64,000 bases of DNA from Sporosarcina sp. FSL K6-1522 (lineage in GTDB: Bacteria; Bacillota; Bacilli; Bacillales_A; Planococcaceae). Positions 1-8,473 of the stretch are shown one piece after another. The number at the start of each line of letters is the position of its first letter. Position 1 is the stretch's first letter. The stretch covers positions 3,260,501 through 3,324,500 of the forward strand of contig NZ_CP152019.1 of assembly GCF_038622445.1 (NCBI RefSeq), in the 5' to 3' direction. Below the pieces are notes generated by a model. The model was not told the origin of the DNA. It worked only from the letters and a program-made list of their open reading frames with translations, and did no database searches. The translations under genes and the position numbers were made by a program.

Positions 1-2
1 AA

Positions 3-92
3 GGGAATGGACTCGTCTATTTAACGGTTCTTGAGCACTTGAGCAATGTATTTGAGGGAGAAATGAAAACGTTGGTTTTGCATGCACAGTGA
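3..92 (+). CDS. 3' end of an unidentified gene (partial)
   Basis: An open frame enters from the left edge and ends at a TGA at 90-92, giving about 29 residues with a plausible protein pattern (hydrophobic and acidic residues alternating, ending LVLHAQ). It is followed about 95 bases later by a good rho-independent terminator on the same strand, which is why I read it as the tail of a real plus-strand gene. Nothing in so short a piece identifies the product. The alternative is a chance open frame. Confidence 0.35.
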   Translation, partial: GNGLVYLTVLEHLSNVFEGEMKTLVLHAQ

Positions 93-186
93 TTTAGCTT
101 AAAAAGTGGTGCTAGGCGCACAAGCTTTTTTAAACATCTGTGCGCCACATGCAACACGACTCAGGAAATACACAACGATTTCAGAG

Positions 187-232
187 AATAATCAGCCGTG
201 TAGATAAACGGCTGATTATTTTATGTATTTTT
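187..232 (+). terminator. Rho-independent terminator of the gene entering from the left
   Basis: Perfect 12-bp arms (AATAATCAGCCG at 187-198 and its complement at 209-220) around a 10-base loop, followed by a T-rich run. An upstream 8-bp hairpin (GGCGCACA, 115-122 with 139-146) lies between the partial frame and this terminator. The rest of 233-410 holds no convincing gene; a short CCCCG/CGGGG hairpin is at 361-380. Confidence 0.75.
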
Positions 233-410
233 ATTTTGAAATGTGAAATATTTTTTGTGCCGTTCATGGCGAACGTGACCGGCCATTGTCAAACAGGTAC
301 AGCGCTTAATTACTTGTAGGTTGACTAAAATATGTAAAATTTTATTAAGACGAATATAGTCCCCGCTATAGCTCACGGGGCGTTTAGTAGAAATAAGTGT
401 TTGATATTCA

Positions 411-455
411 ACAAAAAACATCCCCCTCCTTGTCAAATTGATAAGGATGGGGGAT
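411..455 (-). terminator. Terminator downstream of the first M14 peptidase
   Basis: On the minus strand ATCCCCC-(A)-TCCTT pairs with its complement across 420-455 with a one-base bulge. It is followed by a GTTTTTTG run (411-419). It lies about 80 bases past the stop of the 537-1580 gene and is the obvious transcription end for it. Confidence 0.7.
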
Positions 456-536
456 ATTCGCCAATAAAACGTCATGCTTCAATTGTCGAAGCCTTGTCTA
501 AATAGACTGGAGGAACTGTCACTACGTCAGTCCTAA

Positions 537-1580
537 TCACTCATCCGAAGGACGTGTATTTTGAGTAGCAAGCGTATCCCAGAATGTAATATCTTTGTTT
601 TCAATCGAACGGTCTGCAATCGCACGTACTGTCGCATCCAATGTTGTGATCGTTTGCTTGATCAAATAACCATTACTCTTCTGGCCTAGGACAGCTGATT
701 CATTAGAGTGATCTGACATACCGCGCATCTCAAATAATAGCGTGGCAATGTCATACTCTACTGCGATGCCATTCCGACTAATGGTCTCCGCTGAACCTCC
801 ATTATATTTCCCAAGATGCCCCCACCCTGTCGAATCGACGGCATCAAAAACAACAGCACCAAGCTTTTTCGATTTCTGTAATACAGCCGAATCGACATTC
901 GGTGTTGTTGGGTAAAGGATTGAGCCTGACACAAGCTTGCCATCACGCTCACTTTGGCTACCTTGATGGTGTAAATCAATCATGTAGTCAATATCATAAG
1001 CGCGCATGACATTGTCATGCAGTGCCTTCGTTTCAGGCTGAATTTTCGTCACGTGATCCCGATTCAAATCTACTCCGAACGCATTATAACGCGTTAGATG
1101 ACGATCGCCACTTGCGATGTAATCATCGAGGGAAAAGTCGACATCTCCCATTGCCCCATCTGGATTGAGCATAGGCACGATTAAGATATTCACACCATCA
1201 GTGACGCCTTTCATCTTGCCGGTCCCAAGGTGTTTGATGAATTCAAGTGCCCCTTCTGTCGTTAGCTGCTCATTCCCATGCTGCTGTGTCAGGAATAAAA
1301 TCGTTGGATTTTCGGGATTTTTCATGTACTTCACAAGATACAAATCCCGTCCTTTAACGCTTTGGCCAATCACTTCTAGTTGCATCTCTTTTTGTTTTGC
1401 TTCCTGCTTCTTCAGATTGGCTACCAGTTCGTCATATGTGTGCAAAATGGATGTATTGATTGTTTCATTCCCACCATAGTTGGGCCCGTTGCCAACAGCT
1501 TCCGCAATAGGCGACGCGAATGGGGATACACTTAGCGCCATTGCGCCTGCAAGTGTAATAGCGAGTATGGATTTTTTCAT
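537..1580 (-). CDS. Secreted M14-family zinc carboxypeptidase
   Basis: 347-residue exported peptidase. Residues 1-28 form a signal peptide (MKKS, hydrophobic core, ending near SPIAEA). The M14 zinc site is visible as H101-x-x-E104 (QQHGNEQ) and a later His in IDLHHQG (about 204-205); the catalytic Glu is in LLFEMRG (about E284). M14 enzymes remove C-terminal residues or cleave cell-wall peptides; the substrate cannot be told from sequence. A strong AAGGGAG ribosome site precedes the ATG. It is the last of three secreted metallopeptidases in tandem on the minus strand, with a second M14 gene 50 bases upstream, so co-transcription with that gene is likely. Confidence 0.88.
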   Translation of the reverse strand: MKKSILAITLAGAMALSVSPFASPIAEAVGNGPNYGGNETINTSILHTYDELVANLKKQEAKQKEMQLEVIGQSVKGRDLYLVKYMKNPENPTILFLTQQHGNEQLTTEGALEFIKHLGTGKMKGVTDGVNILIVPMLNPDGAMGDVDFSLDDYIASGDRHLTRYNAFGVDLNRDHVTKIQPETKALHDNVMRAYDIDYMIDLHHQGSQSERDGKLVSGSILYPTTPNVDSAVLQKSKKLGAVVFDAVDSTGWGHLGKYNGGSAETISRNGIAVEYDIATLLFEMRGMSDHSNESAVLGQKSNGYLIKQTITTLDATVRAIADRSIENKDITFWDTLATQNTRPSDE

Positions 1581-1630
1581 GTTTTTATCTCCCTTGACGT
1601 TTCATTGTTTGTGCTACCCATTTTTCAGGT

Positions 1631-2830
1631 TCAGTTCGTCGGGCTGTAAGATGTCAACGGGATTTTCTCGTAGTCTTCAGGATTTAACTCTTCGACTGAT
1701 CCATCAGCAACCGCCTCGATAATACCCGTAAGACCCCGTTCAACCGCTTTCACAAGTTGACCTTTCTTTTTTTGCCCTATCATTTGGGTCTGGCCTTTTA
1801 CCTCAAAGAGCACCGTACCACTGCCGTTCAAAGCGAATGTGCCCAATGCCGTCCCCGGAAGGTCGAGCCCTTGTGAATAAAGTGAAATATTTTTGAAAGG
1901 TGAATTGCCGTAAGACTGCAATTCATTGTAGGCAGCAAGATTCAATTGCCTTGAGAAATCATAGTTGTAGTCATCTTTATACTTCGCATATTTAGCACCT
2001 GCTACTGTATTTGGGTCTGGAACAAATTGGGCAGACAGGGACAGTGTCACTTCATCAGCCGTGCCTTCAACGTAATACATCCCCTGGTGATGAAGATCAA
2101 TAAAGACATCCACTTTTCCGTATTCCTCTTTCAAAGACTTGTACACATCGCGCACGGTTTGTGCTTCAGGTGTGATAAACCAGCCTGGTGAACTTGAATT
2201 ACCTGGGAAGTCTTTTGCTTCTGGAACATAATCTAAATCCGGATTAAAGTCGCGGTTCACGTCGAAGCCTGGGTTTTTACCGTAATCGTACATTTGGCTA
2301 ATACCACGGTCCATATAGTTCCAAGCAGGCTTTGCATCGATTAACTGCGGAAAGCTCGAAAGAATTTCATTCCAAGTCATATCGTTTCGCCTTTTGTCCA
2401 TTTCCGAAGCATCCGGGTTCATTTTCGGTAGGAAAACGAGTGTTACTTCTTCACGAATTTTCCGGATTTCGGGTGAATTACTAGAACCAATCTGCTTGAG
2501 CAGGTTAAGAGCCGCTTCAGTACCCGTTTTTTCATTCCCGTGGATTTCACTTTCGATGAGTATGACTTTTTTGCCTGTCCCAACAGTTGCTTTATAAATA
2601 TCCCGACCTCTATTCGATTGGCCGACCACTTCCACAACGACATTGCCCTGACTCGATTTCTCAATTTTTTGAAGTTGTTTTTTCATCTCCTCATAATTTG
2701 TGAACCCTGAGATGGAATTGTCATGATGCCAACCTTGATTTCCCACTGTATCCGCTGCTGCATAAACAGGCATTGCAAGGCTTGCGCAAAGCGTCAAGAT
2801 ACCTACTGTACTCGCCATTTTCTTCTTCAT
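1631..2830 (-). CDS. Secreted M14-family zinc carboxypeptidase
   Basis: 399-residue second M14 peptidase. The start is the ATG at 2830 (MKKKMAST), because AAAGGAG lies just upstream; an ATG 24 bases further up has no ribosome site. An N-terminal signal peptide runs to about residue 25. Zinc-binding H-x-x-E is in IESEIHGNEKTG, the third ligand in FIDLHHQG, and the catalytic Glu in VLFEVKGQ. The central region differs from the downstream M14 protein and has a long insertion around the NRDFNPDLDY segment, so the two are not recent duplicates. Probable role: extracellular peptide hydrolysis for nutrition or wall peptide trimming. Confidence 0.87.
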   Translation of the reverse strand: MKKKMASTVGILTLCASLAMPVYAAADTVGNQGWHHDNSISGFTNYEEMKKQLQKIEKSSQGNVVVEVVGQSNRGRDIYKATVGTGKKVILIESEIHGNEKTGTEAALNLLKQIGSSNSPEIRKIREEVTLVFLPKMNPDASEMDKRRNDMTWNEILSSFPQLIDAKPAWNYMDRGISQMYDYGKNPGFDVNRDFNPDLDYVPEAKDFPGNSSSPGWFITPEAQTVRDVYKSLKEEYGKVDVFIDLHHQGMYYVEGTADEVTLSLSAQFVPDPNTVAGAKYAKYKDDYNYDFSRQLNLAAYNELQSYGNSPFKNISLYSQGLDLPGTALGTFALNGSGTVLFEVKGQTQMIGQKKKGQLVKAVERGLTGIIEAVADGSVEELNPEDYEKIPLTSYSPTN

Positions 2831-2870
2831 GAACCAAACACACTCCTTTGTCATTGTCGGCTGTTTTTTT

Positions 2871-3000
2871 CAATCAATTACGCCTCAGCGTAATTGCGTC
2901 CGGAGGCTTTATCGGAGTTCAGCGGGCGTTTGAACACCCGCTGGCCAGGAAACAAAACCGCATTCATCTCGCCAACTACAGAGGTGAGATGAATGCGGAA
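2871..3000 (-). repeat. Modular intergenic repeat, copy A (also serves as terminator)
   Basis: Read on the minus strand it starts with a 13-bp perfect hairpin (CCGCATTCATCTC and complement, 2959-2998) followed by TTTTGTTT. Next comes the GTTCAGCGGG hairpin, then AAGCCTCCGG, and last the palindrome AATTACGC-CTGA-GCGTAATT (plus coordinates 2876-2895). The same module order recurs at copies C and E. Because the first hairpin plus T-run directly follows the M28 peptidase stop, this copy is well placed to end that transcript. Confidence 0.75.
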
Positions 3001-3015
3001 TTCAGATCAAGCATC

Positions 3016-4467
3016 TTATCTCTTCAAACCTGGCACATCTTTCCGAACAGTGTCAAACACACCCGCACCGATAATTTCTAAAGCAGATTGCATGCGGTCA
3101 ACGGAAATATTGTCTTCAATTGTATCTTGCGGTGTGTGATACACTTTTTCGATATGGTAGACAAGAGGATCCCAACTATCGATCCCCATCCAAATGAATA
3201 GCGCGGCAGGAATTCCGGCATTATGGAATGGAACGTGGTCACTCGAGCCAAATTTACCTGGTAAAATATCGGATTTTCCAAGGCGAGCCCCCGCTGATAC
3301 CGTTGAGTCTGTGACAAGATTTTTACTACCATCTACCGTCATTGCGTAAAGGTGTGTCGCTTTTTCGTATTTTGTTGCAACCATATCCGGATTGAATACA
3401 CCGATGATATTATCTTTTTCAGCTTGGGTTAGTTGATCCACATAATATCTAGAGCCAAGCAACCCTCGCTCTTCTGAACCAAAGGCGATAAATTTAAGGT
3501 CTCGGTCCGTGTTAGAACTTTTGAATACGCGAGCCAATTCTAGCATTAAGCCTGTTCCAGATGCGTTATCATTAGCGCCTGGTGCCCCAACGACACTATC
3601 GATATGTGACGTTAGCAATACTTCTTTGCCATCGCCTTTTTTGTTTTTCGCTTTTTTCGTTCCAATGACGTTGACAGATTGAAGATTCGAATGACGTTTT
3701 GCCGTTAAGTCAATCGTAACAGGCCCATCATTCAACTGTTCTTTCAACCATTCGCCTTGAATATACGCAGCACCGTACACTGGAATCTCATAGGTTTTTG
3801 TCAAGCTTGGATTAAAGGTAGAACCGTAGTTTCCACGACCCCCTACTACACTTTGCAAAATAACACCGCTCGCTCCCGCATTCACTGCATTGTCAACTTG
3901 CAGGCGATAATCAGCTGTCGAATTTGCTCGTGTCAGCAACACAATTTTCCCAGCCGTATTAGCAGGAAAATCACCCGCCTGTGTTCCATCTTCGACAAAA
4001 ATCACCTCTCCTTGCACAGGTGTCTCACTTATCGCTCCATTCGCTGCCGCGCCCATTTGCCATGCAGTACCATCGCCAAATGACACATCAGCAATCAGCT
4101 GATCAGCAACAGGGAAGTATTGAAATTCTACCTCGTACCCATAACTTTTTAATGTCTTTGCTACATAGTTAGCACCTTGTTTTTCGGCCTCAAGTCCACC
4201 AGGTCTTGGACCAATTTCTTCTGATAGATAACGAACATGTTCAATGGCCCATTGTGCTTTCACTTGATTAACAATTTTTTGATCATGAGCAGCGTTCGAT
4301 TTGCCATTATTTGTAGCAATCGCATAGCTGGTTGATGGGCTTTCAACCGTAGCCGCAAACGAAGGTGCGAATGAAGAGGTGCTAAGTACCATTGCCCCTG
4401 CAAGCGTAAACGTCAGTAGTTTTTTTCTCAACGTATTTTGTTTGATATCCACCTTTTTCATCATCAA
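3016..4467 (-). CDS. Secreted M28-family aminopeptidase with PA domain
   Basis: 483-residue exported metallopeptidase. A signal peptide occupies residues 1 to about 38 (hydrophobic TFTLAGAMVLS). A protease-associated (PA) insert is recognisable in the 150-240 region (GKIVLLTRA, AGASGVILQ). The M28 di-zinc site follows: SHIDSV, ANDNASG, GSEERG, NPDM, and a C-terminal HTPQDT His. Members of this family (YwaD-like) remove N-terminal residues from peptides outside the cell. The ribosome site GGCGGAGAG precedes three consecutive Met codons, so the exact start may shift by one or two codons. Repeat copy A forms the downstream terminator. Together with the two M14 genes this makes a secreted peptidase cluster. 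Confidence 0.9.
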   Translation of the reverse strand: MMMKKVDIKQNTLRKKLLTFTLAGAMVLSTSSFAPSFAATVESPSTSYAIATNNGKSNAAHDQKIVNQVKAQWAIEHVRYLSEEIGPRPGGLEAEKQGANYVAKTLKSYGYEVEFQYFPVADQLIADVSFGDGTAWQMGAAANGAISETPVQGEVIFVEDGTQAGDFPANTAGKIVLLTRANSTADYRLQVDNAVNAGASGVILQSVVGGRGNYGSTFNPSLTKTYEIPVYGAAYIQGEWLKEQLNDGPVTIDLTAKRHSNLQSVNVIGTKKAKNKKGDGKEVLLTSHIDSVVGAPGANDNASGTGLMLELARVFKSSNTDRDLKFIAFGSEERGLLGSRYYVDQLTQAEKDNIIGVFNPDMVATKYEKATHLYAMTVDGSKNLVTDSTVSAGARLGKSDILPGKFGSSDHVPFHNAGIPAALFIWMGIDSWDPLVYHIEKVYHTPQDTIEDNISVDRMQSALEIIGAGVFDTVRKDVPGLKR

Positions 4468-4479
4468 TCACTCTCCGCC

Positions 4480-4920
4480 TTGTTTTTTGTCTAATTCAAA
4501 ATTTTCTTTGGTGATAATAATAAACAAATTATTCCGACTATTAATTCCATTCGAAGTCCATAGGCTTCCCTTCTTGTCCTAACATCCCTATGCCATACCT
4601 GCTACTTCCTTTTTATCTTCATTCGGCTTCCCCATTTCTTTTAAAATTTTCCGGTCTCCGAAGTACATTCTCTTTCTTACTGACCAATTCCCCCTCCAAG
4701 ATTAAAAACAGTTACAAGTTCATACTGTTTTATACAAGAAAGGTTCATAAGAATCAAACTTCCGAATAGTCTTTATAACTACTTTTAAATAATCAAAACC
4801 GCCTCTACCGAATGATTAATTAGCACTAACATTAAATAACAACTAACAGTTAAGTTCTTTTCCCTTCATGATAGGGACTGTGATACATATGGACTTCTGT
4901 TTTCGAATTCATCTCCAAGC
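4480..4920. other. Gene-free stretch upstream of the M28 peptidase
   Basis: About 540 bases between the M28 start and the next minus-strand gene hold no convincing open frame. The composition is A+T-rich. It must contain the promoter of the M28 gene, but I cannot pick one out with confidence. No repeat module of the A-G family is present here. Confidence 0.5.
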
Positions 4921-4950
4921 AAAAAATCAGCCATCTATGTGGCTGATTTT
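4921..4950 (-). terminator. Terminator of the DinB-like gene
   Basis: 11-bp perfect stem (AAAATCAGCCA 4923-4933 with 4940-4950) with a six-base loop; on the minus strand it is followed by TTTTTTGC. It lies about 65 bases past the stop of the 5015-5509 gene. Confidence 0.75.
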
Positions 4951-5014
4951 CATTTTCAAGCTATTTTGTTGTCGTGTACTGTTCGATTCCCTATTTTTGG
5001 TCATCTACAAGTTT

Positions 5015-5509
5015 TCACTCCTGCCCCATCTCAATAACTTCCCTCAATTGTTTCAAATGTCGTTTCTCATGCAAGCCGACAAGCGGTAGCCATTGGCTTA
5101 ATGGCACCTGTCCAAAAACTGGGTGTTTGCATGATTTGCTGCGCAATACTTCTTTTGAGCATGATTCATAAACATCTAATAGGAAAAGATGCGATTCATA
5201 GAGCGCGTTTTGCATCTCTAGTTTCGATTTGTAGGTTTCTGTCGGCGCTGTTGAGACTGGTGCGTCTACTTTCAGTAAGCGATTCGTGATAAGAGCAATC
5301 GGTTTGCTCATCGATTTTGGGCTATTCGGGTTTTTGAGCTCTTTCGCTATATTGGTTGCAACCATTGTTTCCATATTGACAAGGTGTTCGAAAATTTGCT
5401 TCGGCGACCATCCACCGTTAGAAGGGGTTCGGTTAAATTGTTCATCCGTTAGTCCCTCAATGGATTGAAATAGCTTGGTTCGGATGCGATTATTTTTTTC
5501 GAAAATCAT
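5015..5509 (-). CDS. DinB/YfiT-like metal-dependent protein
   Basis: 164-residue protein of the DinB four-helix superfamily. The metal-binding His pattern is visible: one His in QIFEHLVN (about residue 42) and two in GLHEKRHLKQL near the C-terminus. The WSPKQIFEHL segment is typical of these proteins. Family members are often thiol-dependent transferases (bacillithiol-linked) or of unknown function; no specific reaction can be assigned. AAAGGAG lies ahead of the ATG. It is a single-gene unit with its own terminator. Confidence 0.78.
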   Translation of the reverse strand: MIFEKNNRIRTKLFQSIEGLTDEQFNRTPSNGGWSPKQIFEHLVNMETMVATNIAKELKNPNSPKSMSKPIALITNRLLKVDAPVSTAPTETYKSKLEMQNALYESHLFLLDVYESCSKEVLRSKSCKHPVFGQVPLSQWLPLVGLHEKRHLKQLREVIEMGQE

Positions 5510-5610
5510 CTAAGCGTCTCCTTTGATCACGTCAACACGTTTTCGTTGTTAGGCGTTTCTAAATAACAGATTTCCTTACTAGGATAGAAGCTTTTCTTGA
5601 TTTTCGCAAG

Positions 5611-5652
5611 TAGTTTTTTTAATCAATTACGCCGCGGCGTAATTACGTCCGG
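5611..5652. repeat. Modular intergenic repeat, copy B (solo palindrome module)
   Basis: Contains AATTACGCC-GC-GGCGTAATT (5625-5644) with the flanks TTTTTTTAATC and CGTCCGGA seen in copy A. Only this end module is present; the hairpin modules of copies A, C and E are missing. It is joined directly to a separate 22-bp-arm hairpin at 5651-5702. Confidence 0.7.
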
Positions 5653-5702
5653 ATTTTTATCTGGGGAGGAATTGACATTCATTCCTCCCCAGATAAAAAT
5701 CC
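5651..5702. repeat. Perfect 22-bp inverted repeat
   Basis: Arms 5651-5672 and 5681-5702 are exact complements (starting GGATTTTTATCTGGGG) with an 8-base loop. It touches repeat copy B on one side and the terminator of the formate/nitrite channel gene on the other. It is longer than a normal terminator stem, so it may be a mobile-element relic or a second bidirectional terminator. Confidence 0.75.
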
Positions 5703-5738
5703 TCATGTAAAACCATTTAATAGCGTTTCACATGAGGA
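5696..5738 (-). terminator. Terminator of the formate/nitrite channel gene
   Basis: On the minus strand CCTCATGT-G-AAAC pairs with GTTT-T-ACATGAGG (5701-5737), 12 bp with one mismatch, followed by ATTTTTATC. It lies eight bases past the stop codon. Confidence 0.7.
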
Positions 5739-5745
5739 TATCGTT

Positions 5746-6597
5746 TTACTGGTTTTGTAGTTCTCCCAATTTGTTCGTAGCAGAAGGCTTTTGCTCCTTC
5801 TTTGTCGTTGCTTGACTACCAACGGCCTGTACCTGTTTTTCAGATGACAGGAACCAGTAAGCAGCTCCGACGAAGACGGCTCCGCCTATTGCATTGCCGA
5901 TTGTGACAGGCACTAGATTTGCGATCATCCCTGCAAACGTCACTGTTTCAGGATGCGGCACCATTAAAGACAATGTCAGCATCGTCATGTTAGCAACACT
6001 GTGCTCGAATCCTGATGTGATGAAAGCAGAAATACAGCCATAAATCATAATCAATTTAGCTGCTTCATTTTTTAATTTGTATGTACACCAAACAGCTAGG
6101 CAAACGAGGATATTACAGAAAATCCCCCGCATCAGTAGTTCCATAAAGGGCGCGTTCATCTTCGCACTAGCAGTGGCCACTATAAAATCAGCCGTTCCGC
6201 CAGAAGCCATGCCAGAATAGAAAAACATCACTGCAATAAGCAATGAACCAAACAAGTTGCCCACATAGCTCGCTGTCCAAATTTGTATCGTATCATACCA
6301 AGTTGTTTTTTTCGTCAATGCGCCAATCGGCATAATCATATTATTGCCTGTAAAAAGGTCCGCTCCCGCCATTAATACTAAGCTTAATGCGATCCCAAAA
6401 GCAATACCTGTAATAACTTTCGTTCCTGCGAAGTTGGCCGGTTCAAGCAAACCACCAATCGTGGTCATAAGAATGACACCCAATCCTACAAAAAATCCTG
6501 CCATCATCGTCGTCGTCAAATACCTGCTTTTACTAGTCTTTAATAGTGTTACTTTCGAAACTGCGGTGTCAGCTAACACACCAATTGTTGCTTTCAT
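5746..6597 (-). CDS. Formate/nitrite transporter family channel (NirC/FocA-like)
   Basis: 283-residue integral membrane protein with about six transmembrane segments. Family features are visible: LFTGNNM in the second helix region, GFEHSVANMT (the FNT signature around the fifth segment) and GNAIGGAVFVG near the end. FNT channels are pentamers passing formate, nitrite or hydrosulfide. Its neighbours (DinB-like protein, HpaB-like oxygenase) do not settle the substrate; no nitrite reductase or formate lyase gene is close. The C-terminal 40 residues are a polar cytoplasmic tail. GGAGGG precedes the ATG. Confidence 0.88.
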   Translation of the reverse strand: MKATIGVLADTAVSKVTLLKTSKSRYLTTTMMAGFFVGLGVILMTTIGGLLEPANFAGTKVITGIAFGIALSLVLMAGADLFTGNNMIMPIGALTKKTTWYDTIQIWTASYVGNLFGSLLIAVMFFYSGMASGGTADFIVATASAKMNAPFMELLMRGIFCNILVCLAVWCTYKLKNEAAKLIMIYGCISAFITSGFEHSVANMTMLTLSLMVPHPETVTFAGMIANLVPVTIGNAIGGAVFVGAAYWFLSSEKQVQAVGSQATTKKEQKPSATNKLGELQNQ

Positions 6598-6791
6598 CGT
6601 TTTCCCTCCAGCGATCTTTTACATTGTCTCTTCAGAATACAAAGTTATAAAATAATTCATATTTCCTTACAATTTCGCATCCTTTATTCATCCACTTGTG
6701 TAGTTTACCATTAATACCTAGCGTTCTAAACACCCAGTTTTAATCACCTCACTAAATGTGACAAAACGATGACATCCTTTCTAAATGACCT

Positions 6792-6836
6792 AAAAACCCC
6801 GCATTCTAAACAATAGGTTGTTGTTTAGAATGCGGG
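6792..6836 (-). terminator. Terminator of the HpaB-like gene
   Basis: 16-bp perfect stem (6798-6813 with 6821-6836) starting CCCGCATTCTAAAC on both strands, seven-base loop, then GTTTTTAGG on the minus strand. It begins within a few bases of the stop codon at 6841. Confidence 0.85.
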
Positions 6837-6840
6837 ATTG

Positions 6841-8280
6841 TTAACTCCTCTTTAATAAATCCTCTACTCGTCGCACATACAGCTCCTTATCATAAGAAGC
6901 ATACAGCTGACTCGCCAGTTTAATAGGGTCGCCAAAGAAAAAGCGTTCATATAAGGTTTCACGTGTACCGAAAGCGCTCATCGTTAAATCCCAGGCCAAG
7001 CGGAAAATCTTCACACGCTCTTCCGCATTGTTCCCCTTCGACTGCAAGTAGTGGTCTAAATCTTTACGGATTTCGGATTGGAAATCATGTTCTGTTGGAA
7101 TAGCCATCAAGCCGCTTGCACCTAGTAGTTGAATGATTTCGGTAAAGCGCGGATAAATCTTTGGAAAAAAGTTAATAGCGATTTGCAAAGTCGGTTGATC
7201 CGGACGCATAAATCCCCATTCATCCCGTTCGGCTTCGACTTCTGATTTGATTACAAAGGCTTTCATCGTTTCAAGTGCTACGATGATTTCAGATACTTTC
7301 TCTTGCACATGCTGATACTCGCTAATGTTGATGGTGTCGACGATGGACTGAACAACGCCTAGCACAAATTCGGTTTTCACAATTTGCCGGGAGACGACTT
7401 GATGCAGTGTAAGGGGAAGATATGAACTACACGCCATAAAGTTATTGGCGACGGCTAAGTTGTCATAATAAAAGACGCGCGCCCACGGGACAACCACATT
7501 GTCGAAGACCACAATCGTATCCATTTCTTCATAGCGTGCGCTCAACGGATCATTAAATGTAGAGTCACTGCCGACAAATGATTCCCTGCACACAAATCGT
7601 AGACCTTCGCTATTGCTCGGAATCGCAAAGGCAAAGCCATTCGCGGCATCCTTCACACCACCTGGCGAAATAACGACGATTTCATCGGTAATGCCACCTT
7701 GTGTCGCTAATAAACGCGCACCTTTGATAACGATGCCCTCTTTATTACGCCCCACAACTGTCGCTGCAATAGGCTCATCGGTCTCTTCAAAATAAAACTG
7801 CGTACGATTTACTTGTGGATCGATAAATGTATGGGTCATGGATAGGTCTTTTTCACGGGCATACTCATAGAATGCGAGGACATTTTCAGGAAAACAGTTT
7901 TCTTTCCCCTCCAAAAAACCGACAGACGACGCCAATGCCATCAGGACGGTATTCATGTAATCAGGACTTCTCCCCATCATGCCATTGTTCGATTTAGCCC
8001 ATTGCTGAACCATTACCCGTCTTCTCACTAAATCCTCTGTTGTTGTCGGCTGTAAATAAGACATGCCTACTCGCTGTCCTGATGAAGGTGACGGGTAGGT
8101 CATGATTTCTCGTAAAGAGGCATCATGCTGCAAATCGTATAGATCTGCTTGGCTTTTCATAATGCCTTTGAATGCGGGGTGCTCGGAAATCTTCCCTGTT
8201 ACAGGCTTCCCATCTATCCAGACAGTTGGTTGCAGTTGGTCAATTCGATTAATGTAGGCATTTCCTGTAATCGCCGGCAT
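6841..8280 (-). CDS. 4-hydroxyphenylacetate 3-monooxygenase oxygenase component (HpaB/YoaI family)
   Basis: 479-residue flavin-dependent aromatic hydroxylase with an acyl-CoA dehydrogenase-like fold. Family landmarks are RSPDYMN, HTFIDPQVNR, the LATQGGITDE loop and NDPLSARYEEMD. These enzymes use FADH2 and O2 to hydroxylate 4-hydroxyphenylacetate or similar phenols. The ATG at 8280 is preferred because GGAG lies seven bases before it; a GTG two codons upstream is too close to that site. No flavin reductase (HpaC) or ring-cleavage genes lie next to it, so reduced flavin must come from elsewhere. The gene has its own terminator and is probably monocistronic. Confidence 0.85.
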   Translation of the reverse strand: MPAITGNAYINRIDQLQPTVWIDGKPVTGKISEHPAFKGIMKSQADLYDLQHDASLREIMTYPSPSSGQRVGMSYLQPTTTEDLVRRRVMVQQWAKSNNGMMGRSPDYMNTVLMALASSVGFLEGKENCFPENVLAFYEYAREKDLSMTHTFIDPQVNRTQFYFEETDEPIAATVVGRNKEGIVIKGARLLATQGGITDEIVVISPGGVKDAANGFAFAIPSNSEGLRFVCRESFVGSDSTFNDPLSARYEEMDTIVVFDNVVVPWARVFYYDNLAVANNFMACSSYLPLTLHQVVSRQIVKTEFVLGVVQSIVDTINISEYQHVQEKVSEIIVALETMKAFVIKSEVEAERDEWGFMRPDQPTLQIAINFFPKIYPRFTEIIQLLGASGLMAIPTEHDFQSEIRKDLDHYLQSKGNNAEERVKIFRLAWDLTMSAFGTRETLYERFFFGDPIKLASQLYASYDKELYVRRVEDLLKRS

Positions 8281-8433
8281 ATACACACTCCTTTTCGTCC
8301 CTACTTCGTTAGTTGTATAGTATTAGGATTGTTTGTTGGTGGTGACTATTTGGCGGACGCCCTTATCTAACACTTTTTTATTTATGACACCTCATTATTA
8401 GCAATCTATGCTATCATTGACAAGGTTCAAAAA

Positions 8434-8473
8434 AAGAGGTTCGAAAACTTCCCTCTATAAAAAACTAAGGAGC
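8434..8473 (+). ncRNA. preQ1-I riboswitch controlling queCDE
   Basis: The sequence AGAGGTTC, a short loop, then CCCTCTATAAAAAACTAA matches the class I preQ1 aptamer closely: stem P1 is AGAGG (8435-8439) with CCTCT (8452-8456), followed by the A-rich tail and CTAAGG. The ribosome site AAGGAG of queC (8467-8472) begins inside the last pseudoknot strand. No terminator hairpin lies between aptamer and start codon, so ligand binding probably hides the ribosome site. That is translational rather than transcriptional control (inference). Confidence 0.9.

Noticed and set aside
221..475. 84-residue minus-strand open frame near the left edge
   Set aside because: It overlaps the hairpin terminator of the first peptidase gene, lacks a good ribosome site and has no protein-like pattern.
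2868..3000. CRISPR array or tandem array at the intergenic repeats
   Set aside because: Copies are dispersed singly, with no regular spacer-repeat structure.
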